Origin: Trematomus loennbergii
Lineage: Eukaryota; Chordata; Actinopteri; Perciformes; Nototheniidae
Length of the DNA: 64,000 bases
Direction of reading: 5' to 3'
NCBI GenBank assembly: GCA_012861695.1
Contig: JAAOOA010000016.1
Coordinates: 25,261,200 to 25,325,199 of the forward strand
Positions 11,020-22,955 of this stretch are shown one piece after another (positions within the stretch are counted from its first letter, which is position 1; each line of letters starts with the position of its first letter). A model generated the notes under the pieces. The model ran no database searches. It saw nothing but the letters and a program-made list of their open reading frames with translations, and was not told the origin of the DNA. The position numbers and the translations under genes were made by a program.

Positions 11020-13842
11020 GTATTTTGAAGAATGAAACCTGCACTGTACTGTATGCATAGCCAAGGCAAATCCTTCTCAAGTGGTGATACTGTGACATAT
11101 TTCAATCGCCAATGTGTAGTCACCAGCATCAAATACTCAGGAAGATTTGATCTATTAGAGATCGATTTGGAGATTGATGGGTTATCTTCAAGCTAACCAT
11201 CCAGTGTAAGTCATTTGTAATTGTGCGCGTGTGTTAATAAATGCAACCCAACTGTCAATTGTAAGTCCTATGCTTATTATGTGTACGGTTACATACCAAC
11301 TCCTTCTGATTGATACGTACGTCATGTCTGTAAAAAGATAAAGCAAATCAATCATTGTCATGTTAATCTAAGTAAAAGCATTGTAAACCAATCATTCAGT
11401 CAGATTGGCAGCCTTTATTGGCCTGTACACTGCATTTAATGCTGAATCTTATGATGCACACTTTGTAAGATTTGTTGGCAGAAATGCAAAATCTTCATAG
11501 CACAAAACCAAGAGGATGCTTTTCTAACATCTAAAGGATCAACACAATAGCCTGTAAATGTTTAGTTTTTATTTCTATTTCTAATAAACCGAGCCAGTGG
11601 TGGCTTACGATCCTTGACAAAAATAACAGTGTTTACTGAACATACTGTATGGGCTGATTCTAGAAAACAGCAGCAGTACAAGTAATGCTATAGGACAAAA
11701 AAGAGGCTACACATATAATCTAACCCATAGTATTTACATTTCTGCATGTACCGATTTTAACGAGCATTATGAATAATTAGATAAAAACTCTTTCTGTTGC
11801 GTCCTTGCAGTCAGTGGATGTACAGAGTCGGCACAACCCCCCACAAGGACAGTAATGGGCCCAGTAATCAAATATGGATGAATCCAAACAAGGTTACATG
11901 CGACACATAGAGTAGTATGATGAAAAGCATGAACAGAGGATTCAAGACACATTTACATAACATATAAAGATGTTTGTCTCGGAGTACCCTTCTCTTTCGA
12001 ACTATAGTTTAAGAAAAACATGTTTTTTCGTTGATAGATAGAAAAAGTATTGATACTCGCTGTAGATTCAATATTATCATCTTATAGGTGATATAAGTAA
12101 CATGCAAGAAATCCTTTAGTTTAACTGGCATCCTGTTAGAGACAACATTAGCACTCATTTGTGTTTCTGTTCATCCAACAAATGTGAGTCAATAATTCTG
12201 TCTTTTTGCTTTGTTTGGTCTCCACCAACTCCTGAGGGAAACAACTGGGTCTTCAGCTGCTATTTATTCAATTTTGTTAACCCGCTACAGTAGTTGCTAA
12301 CTTTAGTTAGGCGTGTATAGTACGTTTATCAGAACTGTTTTCGCCCTTATAACTGGTGCCTCTTCTTGCTGAAAACAGCACTAATTAGAGTGAACCAAAA
12401 CATTGAACTCAAAGAAACTAAAAGGCTGCGTAGATCGTTATCTGTGACTTTGTTGTATTACTCATAACAATATAAATCGATTGACAGTACAGTATTATAA
12501 TTAGAGCAGGTTTTATATGTCGTCAAGGTTTTGTATATATGTAATAATTAGATCAAGATAAATACATGAAACCTTCTTGAGGCTTTGACTGTTTTCCCGT
12601 GGCATATAACATGTTGTTAAAATCTAGGACAAAAAGCTAGTTAAACTGACAATACCAGCCACCCCTAGAAGGAGAGTTTAATGTGTGGATGGATATAGGA
12701 TGATTTTGTGCCTTTGGCTAGTTCTTCTCCAATAAATGAATGAAGCACTTGTGATAAGGGAAGCGATTTATTTGACTTAAAAGTTGTTGAATGATTTTTT
12801 GTGTTAAATTGCTTGTTTCCCATATCTCATTATCACTTTCCCCCCGTGAACATGTCGCTCATCACAATCCAGACAGACAGATATGGAGATATTGTCAGTG
12901 GAAAGAAAGAATGACACACAGTAGGATATAGCTCTGTGTTATTCAGAGCCAGTCTGATCATTTCTGCCACTCTTAGTATAATAACGTGTCAAAGTGTCTT
13001 TGCTCCAGGACTGACTGAGAGGCAGATCCAGGCTAAAAGAGCTCAACATCACTGCAATGATGGTAACCACACACCATAAATCTTCACTTGCTTGCAGGGG
13101 CTTTGTGTGTTGTGTGTGTGTGTGTATTGTGTCCTACTTACACAGCAACATTACAAAGGAATACCTCTATTTATATATAAAAATAAGTTATACGACTATA
13201 TTAGGTTACCATTTTCTTTCCTATCTTCCACTCCCTTTTCTCTTTCCTTCTGACTCTTTCTCTCATTCTCTTTTCCTCAATGACTCTGTTTTCATTCACT
13301 TCATCTTTCTCCTTCGGTCTGTCTTTCGCTTTCCATCCCTCCCTTCTCCCTCCATTTACTTTTCCATACTTCATTAATATATTTCCTCACTGACAAATTT
13401 AGACGATCGTGCCCTACCACGTAGCGAGTAAAACATCAGGCTGCACCTCGAAGTAGCAGGCTCTGTGTTTTCCTGCATCAAAAATGGCTTATTTTTGTTA
13501 GCATGTACATGCTCAGCATCTACTCTGCTTTGAATAATTCAACCACTGTATCACATCTAAAAACTCGTATTCCCTGCATGATTTAGCGTCTTATGGACAT
13601 TTTTGGTCTATGGAAAAAAGTGGGATCATGTCCTTTGTCTTTGCTTTTTTCTCTTTTCTCTGTTGCTAGTTTTTCTTTTTAGCTGCCTTCTTGACACCTT
13701 GGGGTGCTGCCTTCAGAGTCCCAGAGGAATGACAGTTTTAGGGCAGAAAGGGAACAGCTTGCCTCAGTGCAGCACATTAGCTTGCTTATCTAAACGTTAT
13801 GTATTGTTCTTTTGATTTTGCCTCTGTGGAGGAAGATTCAGC
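11020..13842 (+). other. Presumed 5' UTR intron, middle part
   Basis: AT-rich sequence with no recognisable exon, RNA gene or clear repeat. Open frames here are short and unremarkable. Confidence 0.45.
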
Positions 13843-13857
13843 TGTGTGTGTGTGTGT

Positions 13858-13908
<51 letters not shown>
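13843..13908. repeat. (TG)n microsatellite
   Basis: A TG array with one TA interruption at about 13861. Confidence 0.95.
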
Positions 13909-13910
<2 letters not shown>

Positions 13911-14514
13911 CTCATGTATTCGTCCTGAAATGGAGCCACGTTTTAAGGTCAGTACACTAGGGGAAATCATAGCGGGATATTCTGAAACATGATAGTTAAA
14001 TTACCAAATCCAAAATAGCAGCCACTGTTAAGCAGCTAAGCCTCTCTCGTGTTAACAGCAGCCGTGTAAACATACACCCTTCAGCTGGGTGCTGATACCA
14101 GCCAGGGCATCAATTTTTCCTTTATCTAATAGCAGGTAATGATTCTTGTGCAGTCAGTCATTCCCACAGGATGTATTTTGTGGCCGTACAGCAAAAACGG
14201 GACTATAAGCAGAACAGGGAAATCTCCTCATAAAGTGTAAAGTAATCAAGAGTGTGTAAGCAAAGTTTACTGAGGACCGGCCGTGAGGTTGAATTTTAAG
14301 CAAGTCGGTGAGAATAAACAGAGCAAGGAACAGAAAGCAGAGAACTGACTCTGGGTTATAATATATGCATTTTGTTAGGTAACATACAACACAGTGCTTA
14401 GTATAGTATATAACATGCATTATTAACCATCCATTTCATTGGTGAAACAATTAGGAAATGCAAATGTCAGCAGCTACAGAAAGAAAGAAAAATCTTGTCG
14501 GTGTTTTTATTTTT

Positions 14515-14900
14515 TTCATTTTTTTTCAAACATCTCTTTATTCGTTTTTATGCATAGAAATGACACTCAATAATAACAAGACATACTTTACATACTATAG
14601 CAAAACAAACATAACAGAAAAAGAAAGAAAGAAGAAAAGAAAATGGAAACACAGCCCAAATAATATTCAAGTGTCTTCATTGTCCCAATCATGCTGTCGA
14701 CCATTAAGCTCCAGGAAGTCGTAAAAAGTTTTCCAGATTTCCCAAAACCTATCCAGTTTGTTTTTAAGGAAACAACATATCCTTTCAAGAGCAAGGTAGA
14801 AAGTCATCAGCCATTGAGAAAGTCTTGTATGTGTTTTTTGTTATCTTATTTTACCTCCCAGAGTCACTGGAAATATCCAAAATACTCAGAAACCTTTTGT
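14515..14900 (-). repeat. Probable LINE 3'-end remnant
   Basis: It has 'tctttatt' near the left end, an A/G-rich stretch, and then 'ccaatcatgctgtcgacc' and 'ttttccagatttcccaaaac'. This arrangement resembles 3' ends of LINEs in fish genomes read in reverse. No intact reverse transcriptase frame is present. The identification is from memory of such repeats and needs a repeat-library search. Confidence 0.3.
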
Positions 14901-15320
14901 AAGGCACTGCCAACCACTTGTGTGTGAGGACTGAAGCAGCTGCCATAACATTGTTGTATACAATTAACCTTTTCGCCCATTTATTTCAGTTTCCCTATTC
15001 AGTGGGATCATGCCGATCAAAACATAGCATAGCAAATGAATCCACTTCGATCATTGTTTGATTGGATAGTTTAAGAGGAAACAATATGAGCAATAAAAGA
15101 CTGTGGGTACTAAATGCTTCCATGTAATGCGATATAAAAACCTGAGCTTCTAAGCATCATTGCACCTCATGAGAGGGAGATTGTATACCTCCACAGTGCT
15201 CAGACATTAATTTATTACACTAAACAGTAATATACAATTTATACTGATTACACAAACGGATGCAAAGTGTTGTTTAGTGAAATTTTATGGCACTGCTAAA
15301 CTGATTTTTTTTTTTTTACT

Positions 15321-15380
15321 TATTGACAGAGCCAGGCTACCCGTTTCCGGTGATTAGGCTAAGCTAAGCTAATTAGCTTG
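15321..15380 (-). repeat. Teleost repeat fragment ('gctaagctaagctaa' family)
   Basis: The stretch 'tattgacagagccaggctac ... taggctaagctaagctaatt' matches, in reverse complement, pieces at 38515-38630 and 57403-57600 (shared 'attagcttagc', 'ctggaaac', 'agcta'). It is a short, degraded fragment. Confidence 0.5.
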
Positions 15381-15400
15381 TAATTGAACTTTGGGATTTT

Positions 15401-15493
15401 AGCCTCCGCAGACCATTTACATGCACAGAAACCTACAGTATATAACACACTAAAGGAAAGGGGAAATCCCAAAAAGATTAAAGTGCCTCTGTA
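15401..15493 (+). repeat. Fragment of the 172-476 / 46579-46973 repeat family
   Basis: It shares 'gcagaccatttacatgca' with 398-416 and 'aggaaaggggaaatccc' with 46935-46950. Only the right-hand end of the family is present, and its terminus is degraded (ending in 'gtgcctct'). Confidence 0.7.
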
Positions 15494-18400
15494 AGGGTGA
15501 GGTTTAAATTGTTTTCCTACCTGTGGTGAATCTATTAGACTCCAACTGGTTTGTATGAGCCTCGACTGTTTTTAATGGCTGCCTCCTTTGAATGTGGTTT
15601 TCTCTTTGACATAGAGCCATTCAAGTGTTGACGTCATGAGGTGGGGTCACAGCAAGGTTGGGATATAGTCATCATTACATTTTATTATCATGGTATACTT
15701 TACACACCCTGATAATGATACAATTCTAACTATTTCTTACATTTTCATTCATACATTTCTGCTCAACTTCCCTATCTTACCTAGTGCATTCACTTGTGTA
15801 CAGAAGCGATTGAAAATGCACTCTACTGTTTAGAAAACGGCTAGAATATAGAGATTGCTCTTTAGCCGTCAGCCTGTTGTATAAATGACATCCTTAAGTG
15901 AAACCTACCAAATCCCTAAGCACACTGAATTATTGATCACTTGGAAATGCCATAGTAAGCCTTGTGTGGCCCCACAAGAAGGCCATTAAAGGCAAAGAGC
16001 TTCCGAAACACATTAGGAGGGAAATGTTTATTGTGGTAGTGATGAACAGTAGTTTAATTAAGTAGATATGTAATTTTATTTGCAATTGATTTTCTTAACA
16101 AAAGGTTCTCACATCCCAGCTGAGCCCCAGCTAGATACACATCAAAAGTCAAACCAACTACTATTCACGCTGATGCAACCCAATACTGTAAATTCACCAT
16201 TATGGTCTGATCACAGTAACTTATTTATCTAGCAAGAAACCATTAGGCACAGCACACATATTCTCTATTTATTATATATTGAATGAACATCCACACATTG
16301 ACTACGTTCCCTGTGGAAATGGATTATGTGTTGTTCATTTAGCTTCTAATAGTGCCAGGGCCCTACGGCTCCTAAGCCTCGCTTCATGTAATGCAAGAGA
16401 AAATGTGATTCATATTGTTAGGGCCTTTACAGCCTCATCTGTAATGAGCATTGTGATAAGAGGAAACGCAGGAAATTACTAATGTAACTATTGATGTCGG
16501 ATGAATTGGGCTGCTTCTGCATGTAATAGTGTGAACAATTAATTATCGGGAAATGGATGTTGGCATGCAGGGATGTGGAAGAAGCTTGTTTGAGGAGATT
16601 TCTAAGCTGATCCTTGTTTCGGGTCTTGGTTCTTGTTATTGATGCCTGATTAAAAGGATTACTAGTCTTGTGTGTGCAGCAGTGTTTAAACTACAAGGTG
16701 TACAGAGTGGTACAAGTTTGTAACTGGGTAAATCAGATGAGATGGTGAGTAAAGAGAGGACCATCAACACGTGTGTGCTCACAGATGTGCCAAATACAGA
16801 TTTCAATGATGGATTAAAGGGACAAAACTCAAATATGTCAATCAATATGCTGTATTCTCTACAAATGGATATAACCAACATACAGCATACATGTAATATG
16901 CCAAACAAACATACTTAGAGTATATCTAGCCTTGTGCCGATACACAATCAGATCGCAAATCAAGGATTGAAAGAGATCATAAGATTATTTTCCACTGCCC
17001 ATATGAGGGTGATTTCACGATCACATCAAATATGTTTTAAACATCTCTCAACTATTTGCACCTGGTAGAGTGGCATGTCACCTGACAGATGAATACTGAA
17101 CCACAATGCAAAACACAAATAAGGACAAGCAGTCTTCCATTGTGTCACTGCTTGTAGGCGTCTCAGCTCCATAGAGAATTCATGGGCACACAATCTGTCT
17201 GGGAACTTTGTTATTCAGTATATTTGGCAGCACTGAAAGGAATCTTTTTTATTTTTCTTCTTATCCCCTAAAACCTCAGGAGAGGATGTGTGTGTGTGTT
17301 TTAAAAAGTTGTGCTTTACCATGGGATCACCCACATCCCTTTCCCTTCATCTGCTTCCTTTCTCCTAACAAACACTACCTATGCACATTGGCTCCCTGTG
17401 CATTTGGGAATACGTTTTTGACTTCCTATTGGGAACTCTCAGTTACTGTATGTTGATCCCATTCAGTATGAATCATAACAGTCCATATCACCGGTCATCT
17501 CTGAATCTGACAAAAGACATTCATAAACTACTAATTTAAATACTTTTTGTAAGAAACATAATTACCTACAGGTTACATTTTCTGTCAACACAATGAAAAA
17601 ACGTTGTAAATGAATGTATCTACTTTTTCCTTTTCTGTAACGTTTTTTTGTTATGATTATCAGTCCTGCATACACTTGTACATCTAATTACACAACATGT
17701 GAGTAGTGCATGGTCTAGCCTGATTACCATAGAAGTTAAGAACAGATGGATTCATCTCTCCATGGAAAACGACCCAATAATGTGCAATTTGGTTGTTATA
17801 AATGGTAACTGCACTGTGTAGGTGTTGGGCTTCAGGGATGCTTTTATTTAATTGAAATTGATTCTTAGCTAATTATGTCTCCTCTGTATTCAATTCAGCA
17901 TCTTTTGTGTTTGAGTGGAAGCAAACGAGCGACTGATTTGAAGAATCAGTGTTGGGATTTTGTGGTCTCTTAGATAGTGACCTAGTTTAGGCAAATATCT
18001 CACTGCACTCGAAATGCTGTTAAAATAGTGGGTTATTTATGTATATACAGTAGCTAGGCAAACAAAGACAAGTGATACCCAATCAAATGTTTTTTTAGTT
18101 TACATTGTTGGACAGAAAGAGACCAATACCCTATACCCACAGTATGTAACCACCATTAAACCACTAACCACTATTTAAGAACTAGATAACCCCTTGGATT
18201 GAAAATACTTCAAATGCATTTTTTGTGAGGGATTGGTTGATTAATTGATTAGTTATCTTGCAAGCCAGTTTAAAAACAATGAGTTTGGATTACATTACCT
18301 GTTAGAAATGGCTGCCTGGCTTCAAAGCTGTATGGTAATTGAAATGACAGTGTTGTTGACAGAAATCAACCCGTCTGTTATCAGGAAGGGCCACTCCTCG

Positions 18401-19055
18401 GGTTGCATGAGGAACAGCAGGGTATTATTGTTGGAGGAATGTGGCAATTATATTTCAGAAGCTGCTCCTTGGAAATATAGAGTGCCGAACTCAGGAGCTG
18501 AAGTTTATCTTTGGCGTGGTTGCATGAACTTGCTGACCCTTAACAGCTTGGCAAACATTGAACGTGAAACATATGTTTTTGTTTTGGTGGTGCTGTGTTT
18601 TTAAGGTTTTTAATGCCTAAAAGTGAGCAGCCACCTTGTTTTGAAGTCTGCAAAAGTTACATGAGAGTGAGTGTTATTTACACACAGAAGATGATTTTAC
18701 CTTGCACTGCTTGAGCATTTACTAGGAGTTAGAAAAATATTTAAGCCAAGGTCGTGACTCCTCAGTTTAAACCAAGATTTTTCATCGTCTGATACAACAC
18801 CGTTTCTTGTCGTCTGTTCCATCTACATATTTGAGATAAAAAAGGGATAAGAGTTGGTAACTGCTTAAATATGTATTGCCTCTAAATTCTAAATTAGAAA
18901 GAAGAAAATCCAACATAAACACTACATCCAAACATGTCACATTATAACATTTATTAAGTCTATGATGGTCTAATCTGAATCTTTCTCCTCTCTTCCCTCT
19001 AAAGGTTTGATATCCTCATAAATCGTCACCTAACGGTGCTGGTTTGGACGTCATC

Positions 19056-19930
19056 ATGGGTCGCTGGGATCACTCATCCCTCCTGTCCCCTGCCCTGAGG
19101 GTAGCAGTCTTCACGGTGATCATCCTCCTAAAGCTCGATCCCTCTTTGGCCGGCACTCTGCCTGAGCAGAGTTTCGATGGCTCCGTTTTAGCGGTGTCCA
19201 CCAACAAAACGGAATGCAGCATGGCTGAGCCATGCGCCAAAGGGGTAGTCCTTCCTATTTGGGAGCCTCAGAACCCGTCATTTGGTGACAAAGTTGCCCG
19301 GGCAACAGTTTATTTTGTGGCTTTAGTCTACATGTTCCTTGGCGTGTCGATCATTGCAGACCGTTTCATGGCATCGATAGAAGTCATCACGTCTCAAGAA
19401 AAGGAGATCACTATAAAGAAGCCCAATGGAGAAACCACCACCACCACCGTTCGGATCTGGACGAGACCGTCTCCAATCTCACCCTCATGGCTCTGGGCTC
19501 GTCGGCTCCTGAGATCCTGCTGTCCGTCATAGAGGTCATAGGTCACGGGTTCGAAGCTGGCACACTGGGCCCCGCCACCATTGTGGGTTCTGCGGCATTC
19601 AACATGTTCGTCATCATCGGGCTTTGTGTGTACGTTGTTCCCGACGGCGAGACGAGGAAGGTCAAGCACCTCCGCGTGTTCTTCGTCACGGCCACCTGGA
19701 GTATCTTCGCCTACATCTGGCTCTACCTGATCCTGTCCGTGATCTCTCCCGGCGTGGTGCAGGTGTGGGAGGGGCTGCTCACCTTCTTCTTCTTCCCCAT
19801 ATGTGTGCTGTTCGCCTGGGTGGCCGACCGCCGCCTGCTGTTCTACAAGTACGTGTACAAGCGCTACCGCACTGGAAAGCAGCGTGGCATGATCATCGAG
19901 ACCGAGGGAGACCGCCCACTTCCTTCCAAG
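19056..19930 (+). CDS. slc8a1: Sodium/calcium exchanger (NCX1-like), coding exon 1, with apparent one-base deletion
   Basis: First coding exon of an SLC8 exchanger, which moves three Na+ in for one Ca2+ out across the plasma membrane. The exon starts after the acceptor at 19004. The ATG at 19056 has A at -3 and G at +4, and opens a signal-peptide-like stretch (residues about 9-33). It is followed by an N-K-T glycosylation sequon (50-52), conserved Cys54 and Cys60, the PIWEP motif, the first membrane helices, and 'VITSQEKEITIKKPNGET'. After Trp135 the frame breaks and resumes in the next frame from 19460 with the alpha-1 repeat (GSSAPE), later helices and the XIP autoinhibitory segment (RRLLFYKYVYKRYRTGKQRG, about 259-278). 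With one base restored the exon encodes 292 residues and ends in phase 0 at AAG|GTATGC. It resembles NCX1 more than NCX2 or NCX3; a fish-specific NCX4 or slc8a1a/b cannot be separated by eye. Confidence 0.93.
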
Positions 19931-21386
19931 GTATGCTTGGATTAATTAACACTAATAAACAAAGGAGCACATAAGGCACTCTATGTAGGCGGATGTGAGT
20001 TAATTAGTAACGTGTATCTAAAACAATTATCTCTATTACTGAATGGATTCCTGCCAAGGTAAACTCCTGCCATGAAGCATATCAAGCTTCTGCAAAGACA
20101 CACAGATATATTTTAATTATTGTAACTTAATTTCCTGTTTTTGTTACTATCTGATGCTCTTTGTGATGTCTGACGCGGTGCATTGCACTGATCTAATTGC
20201 ATTTTTAGTATCACGCTATGTTTAATCACCACTCAGTTAATTAAAGTCTCTCAGTGTCGATGTTTGTATTACCTTTTTTTCATTTGATTAATAATAATCA
20301 GTGCTACGTTAGTTCATGAAGAGCACTTTTTTTCAACTTCTGGCAAAAGAAAATCATTGCCCCACCGTGTCAAAGAGGTAAAAAATAACGTTTTAAATTG
20401 CCATTGTGCTCAAAAGCTTAATGAAATGTTGTCAATAAAGCTGTATTTAAAGGATAACAGGCTTTCATTGATAAAGAGAGCAAGATAATGGCTGATATAC
20501 AGTATTGTATCTAATATAAGCTAGTATCTGCCTGCAGTCACACATATATTTCTCTAAAGAAACATGTCATGAAACTGTAACTTAAGATATTAATTACCCC
20601 AGCAAACTACAGAAACTTTACATTTTCACATGTATTTGCATGCTCATTAGCCTGTTAAGCCCCGAGCCTGTTTTTCAGGTTTCAGGCTCGAAAATGACAT
20701 GCCCAAAACAAATGACTACAACTTCACTTCTAAAAGGGTTATATGAATAATTTCTTTTATCAAAGCAAGGTTACATCTGTGAGTTGGATGTAGAAGTGTC
20801 AGAATCAATATAGATTTTTCTCAGTCAGAGTAAATTCAGATGGAACATAGTAAAAAAAGGTAAATTCTTACCTCCGCCTAAAGAAAAAACATTACTTATA
20901 GTGAAAACCACCCTTGAATGATGGGATGGTAGACTAAAAGCTTTAGGAATCCAAACTATAACATATAATAAGTACCCTGTATCAAGATTGAGGCAAAACA
21001 AGTTAAATTTGACCTTTTTAAGAGAGGTTTAGCAAAAAGAAGTTCCAGGCGGAATAAGCTTTCGGCACATTTGGGTATATCTGGTACCATCAGTGCCATT
21101 TGACCTTTTTCAGGTACCAGACTATAAAAAGTATGTATTACATTGAATTATCACCATAGGTATTCATTCCATTCAAAGAAAAAAAATTAAAAGAAAAAAA
21201 ATTAATAAAAAATTAAAAAATAACTTTTTTTTGTGAAAAAAAGACCCGCCGACGGGGGCTTTGGGGCTTAACAGGTTAGGGCATTGCATGAAAGCACTAG
21301 AAACTGTTGTGCCTTTAGATTCAACATGCTGCTCACAAGCCTTAAATCAATAGCACTGAATACATTGTTTCCTTTCCCTTTTTAAG
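19931..21386 (+). other. slc8a1: Intron 1 within the coding region (1456 bp, phase 0)
   Basis: GT at 19931 and a pyrimidine-rich acceptor 'cctttccctttttaag' at 21386. It interrupts what is one uninterrupted exon in mammalian SLC8A1. The MITE at 20651-21275 occupies about 43% of it. The remaining sequence shows nothing else recognisable. Confidence 0.85.
20651..21275. mobile_element. MITE in slc8a1 intron 1 (13-bp TIRs, TTAG duplication)
   Basis: The left end CCTGTTAAGCCCC (20651-20663) is a perfect inverted repeat of the right end GGGGCTTAACAGG (21263-21275). Both ends are flanked by TTAG (20647-20650 and 21276-21279), consistent with a 4-bp target-site duplication. The 625-bp interior is AT-rich with no open frame. 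The boundaries are seen directly; the transposase superfamily is not assigned. Confidence 0.8.
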
Positions 21387-21551
21387 GTGGACATTGAGAT
21401 GGATGGGAAGATGCTGAACTCTCATGGTGTTGACTTCCTGGATGGACCATTGGGTTTGGATATAGATGAGAAAGATCTGGATGAAGACGAGACCCGCAGA
21501 GACATGGCCAAGATCCTGAAAGAGCTCAAACAGAAACACCCTGACAAGGAG
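21387..21551 (+). CDS. slc8a1: Sodium/calcium exchanger (NCX1-like), coding exon 2
   Basis: A 55-codon exon encoding the start of the large cytosolic loop after the XIP helix. It contains 'IEMDGKMLNSH', 'FLDG', an acidic stretch (DIDEKDLDEDE) and 'ILKELKQKHPDKE', which align by eye with the same region of NCX1 ('IEMDGKVVNSH', 'ILKELKQKHPDKE'). The acceptor is AAG|GTG at 21386/21387 and the donor is GAG|GTGAGT after 21551. Both boundaries are phase 0, and the frame is intact. In mammals this sequence is not a separate exon, so its isolation here comes from the two extra introns. Confidence 0.93.
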
Positions 21552-22955
21552 GTGAGTAACAAAGTCAAAAGAAGGCAGCAGGAAAGAAACAACATTCTGT
21601 CACTGTTGCTCTTGTCAGGGTTGTTTTTCTCAGGAAATGTTTGAGAATATAAGCAGCAACAGATGACGCACTTTCTATTTGCTTCCATTATCAGAGATGA
21701 TAGTGATGAAAGCAGCGCAGGTCTCATCACAACCTCTCACATTCATTTGATAATGATACATCTACAAGAAGAACATTGCAAAGGAAACTGAGCCGGCACT
21801 GAATCAATATGTACATTATAATGATAAACACAGATACTGTTTTGACATTGGCAATTCATACAGTATTAAATAGCTTCTCTGGCACTATGATAAACATATG
21901 GACTCATTTTATTGCAGCATCCATTACCTACAGTACTGCATGAATAAGGAATGTTCAAGACCCACAGAAGAACATATGTAGTTGTTTTGAGTTGGCTCTG
22001 AAATTGGTCCTCAATTCCCCACTACATTCTCATTTTGTTTGTGGTCTAGATATTAATCCTGGTGCTGGCTGACCTAATAGCGAAGGGATGGATATAAACT
22101 ATTGATGATGACTCATTTAGCAGAATGTGGAAAGGAAGACTCGCTCTCTTTATGTTACTATAAATAAAGTAGGCAACATGTCCACTTGTTAACAAAGTGT
22201 TGAATGTAAATTGTTGACAATAGCCAGCAGGAATAGCCAGACGTTATCCATTGTTTGCCCTCTCTTTGAAACCAGCTAGATCATTGAAATGTTGATTTAA
22301 TGCTAATGTATTATAACATAGACTGTGATTAAGAACGGAGGTTAAACTCTTGACCGTAACTATGGGAAGGATATTTTACATCACCAAGTTTGGTCACCTG
22401 TAAAGACTCTTATTAGGTTAGTTGTTTCCCCAATTAGGAAAAAAGTAATGGATCTGATCTCCTTGATGTATGTTCTGATAGAAAAGGAATACTAGGGGGT
22501 GAGAAAAGGATAAAAAAAGGAATAAATCAAGTGTGTTACTCAGGGATATGAAAGCAAGATGGATGGTTGATGAAAGAAGGACATCTCTACTAATGAAAGC
22601 TGTTCATGTTTCATTCGACACGTCATGTTCTGCTGTAATCTGATGCATATTAATCTTGCATATAACTAATTCAAAGATGCTGTTGATGTTAATTCTCTGT
22701 TGATTTATCGTTAGATTACTGTCCTTGTCCTTGTCTATTGTAGGATTTACCCACATAGCACACCATTAAATGTTATTTATCCAGACAAGAAAGATGAACC
22801 CTGAAATTCAGCCAGACAGTGTTCAATGATGTTCTCTCATTTAAGTAGACAAGTTGACAAAGAAGACATTCTTTCCCAACATAAAAGGTCTAGGGGCTAG
22901 CGTTTCTGAGGAGAAAATCCTTTCACACTGTGTTTTCTTCTTTTTTTCTCACCAG
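21552..22955 (+). other. slc8a1: Intron 2 within the coding region (1404 bp, phase 0)
   Basis: It has a GTGAGT donor and a strong polypyrimidine acceptor 'tcttctttttttctcaccag' ending at 22955. It is AT-rich. No repeat or RNA gene was recognised inside. Confidence 0.85.

Larger units (their letters stand above)
13909..19004 (+). other. Presumed 5' UTR intron, last part
   Basis: It contains a LINE-like fragment (about 14515-14900) and two adjacent repeat fragments (15321-15380, 15401-15493). It ends in a polypyrimidine acceptor, 'ctcctctcttccctctaaag', at 19004. The open frame at 18245-18604 (119 codons) has no recognisable similarity and is not supported as a gene. Confidence 0.4.

Noticed and set aside
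18245..18604. 119-codon open frame upstream of the exchanger
   Set aside because: No recognisable domain, no coding-like codon choice, and no splice or promoter context. It is more likely chance in the 5' intron.
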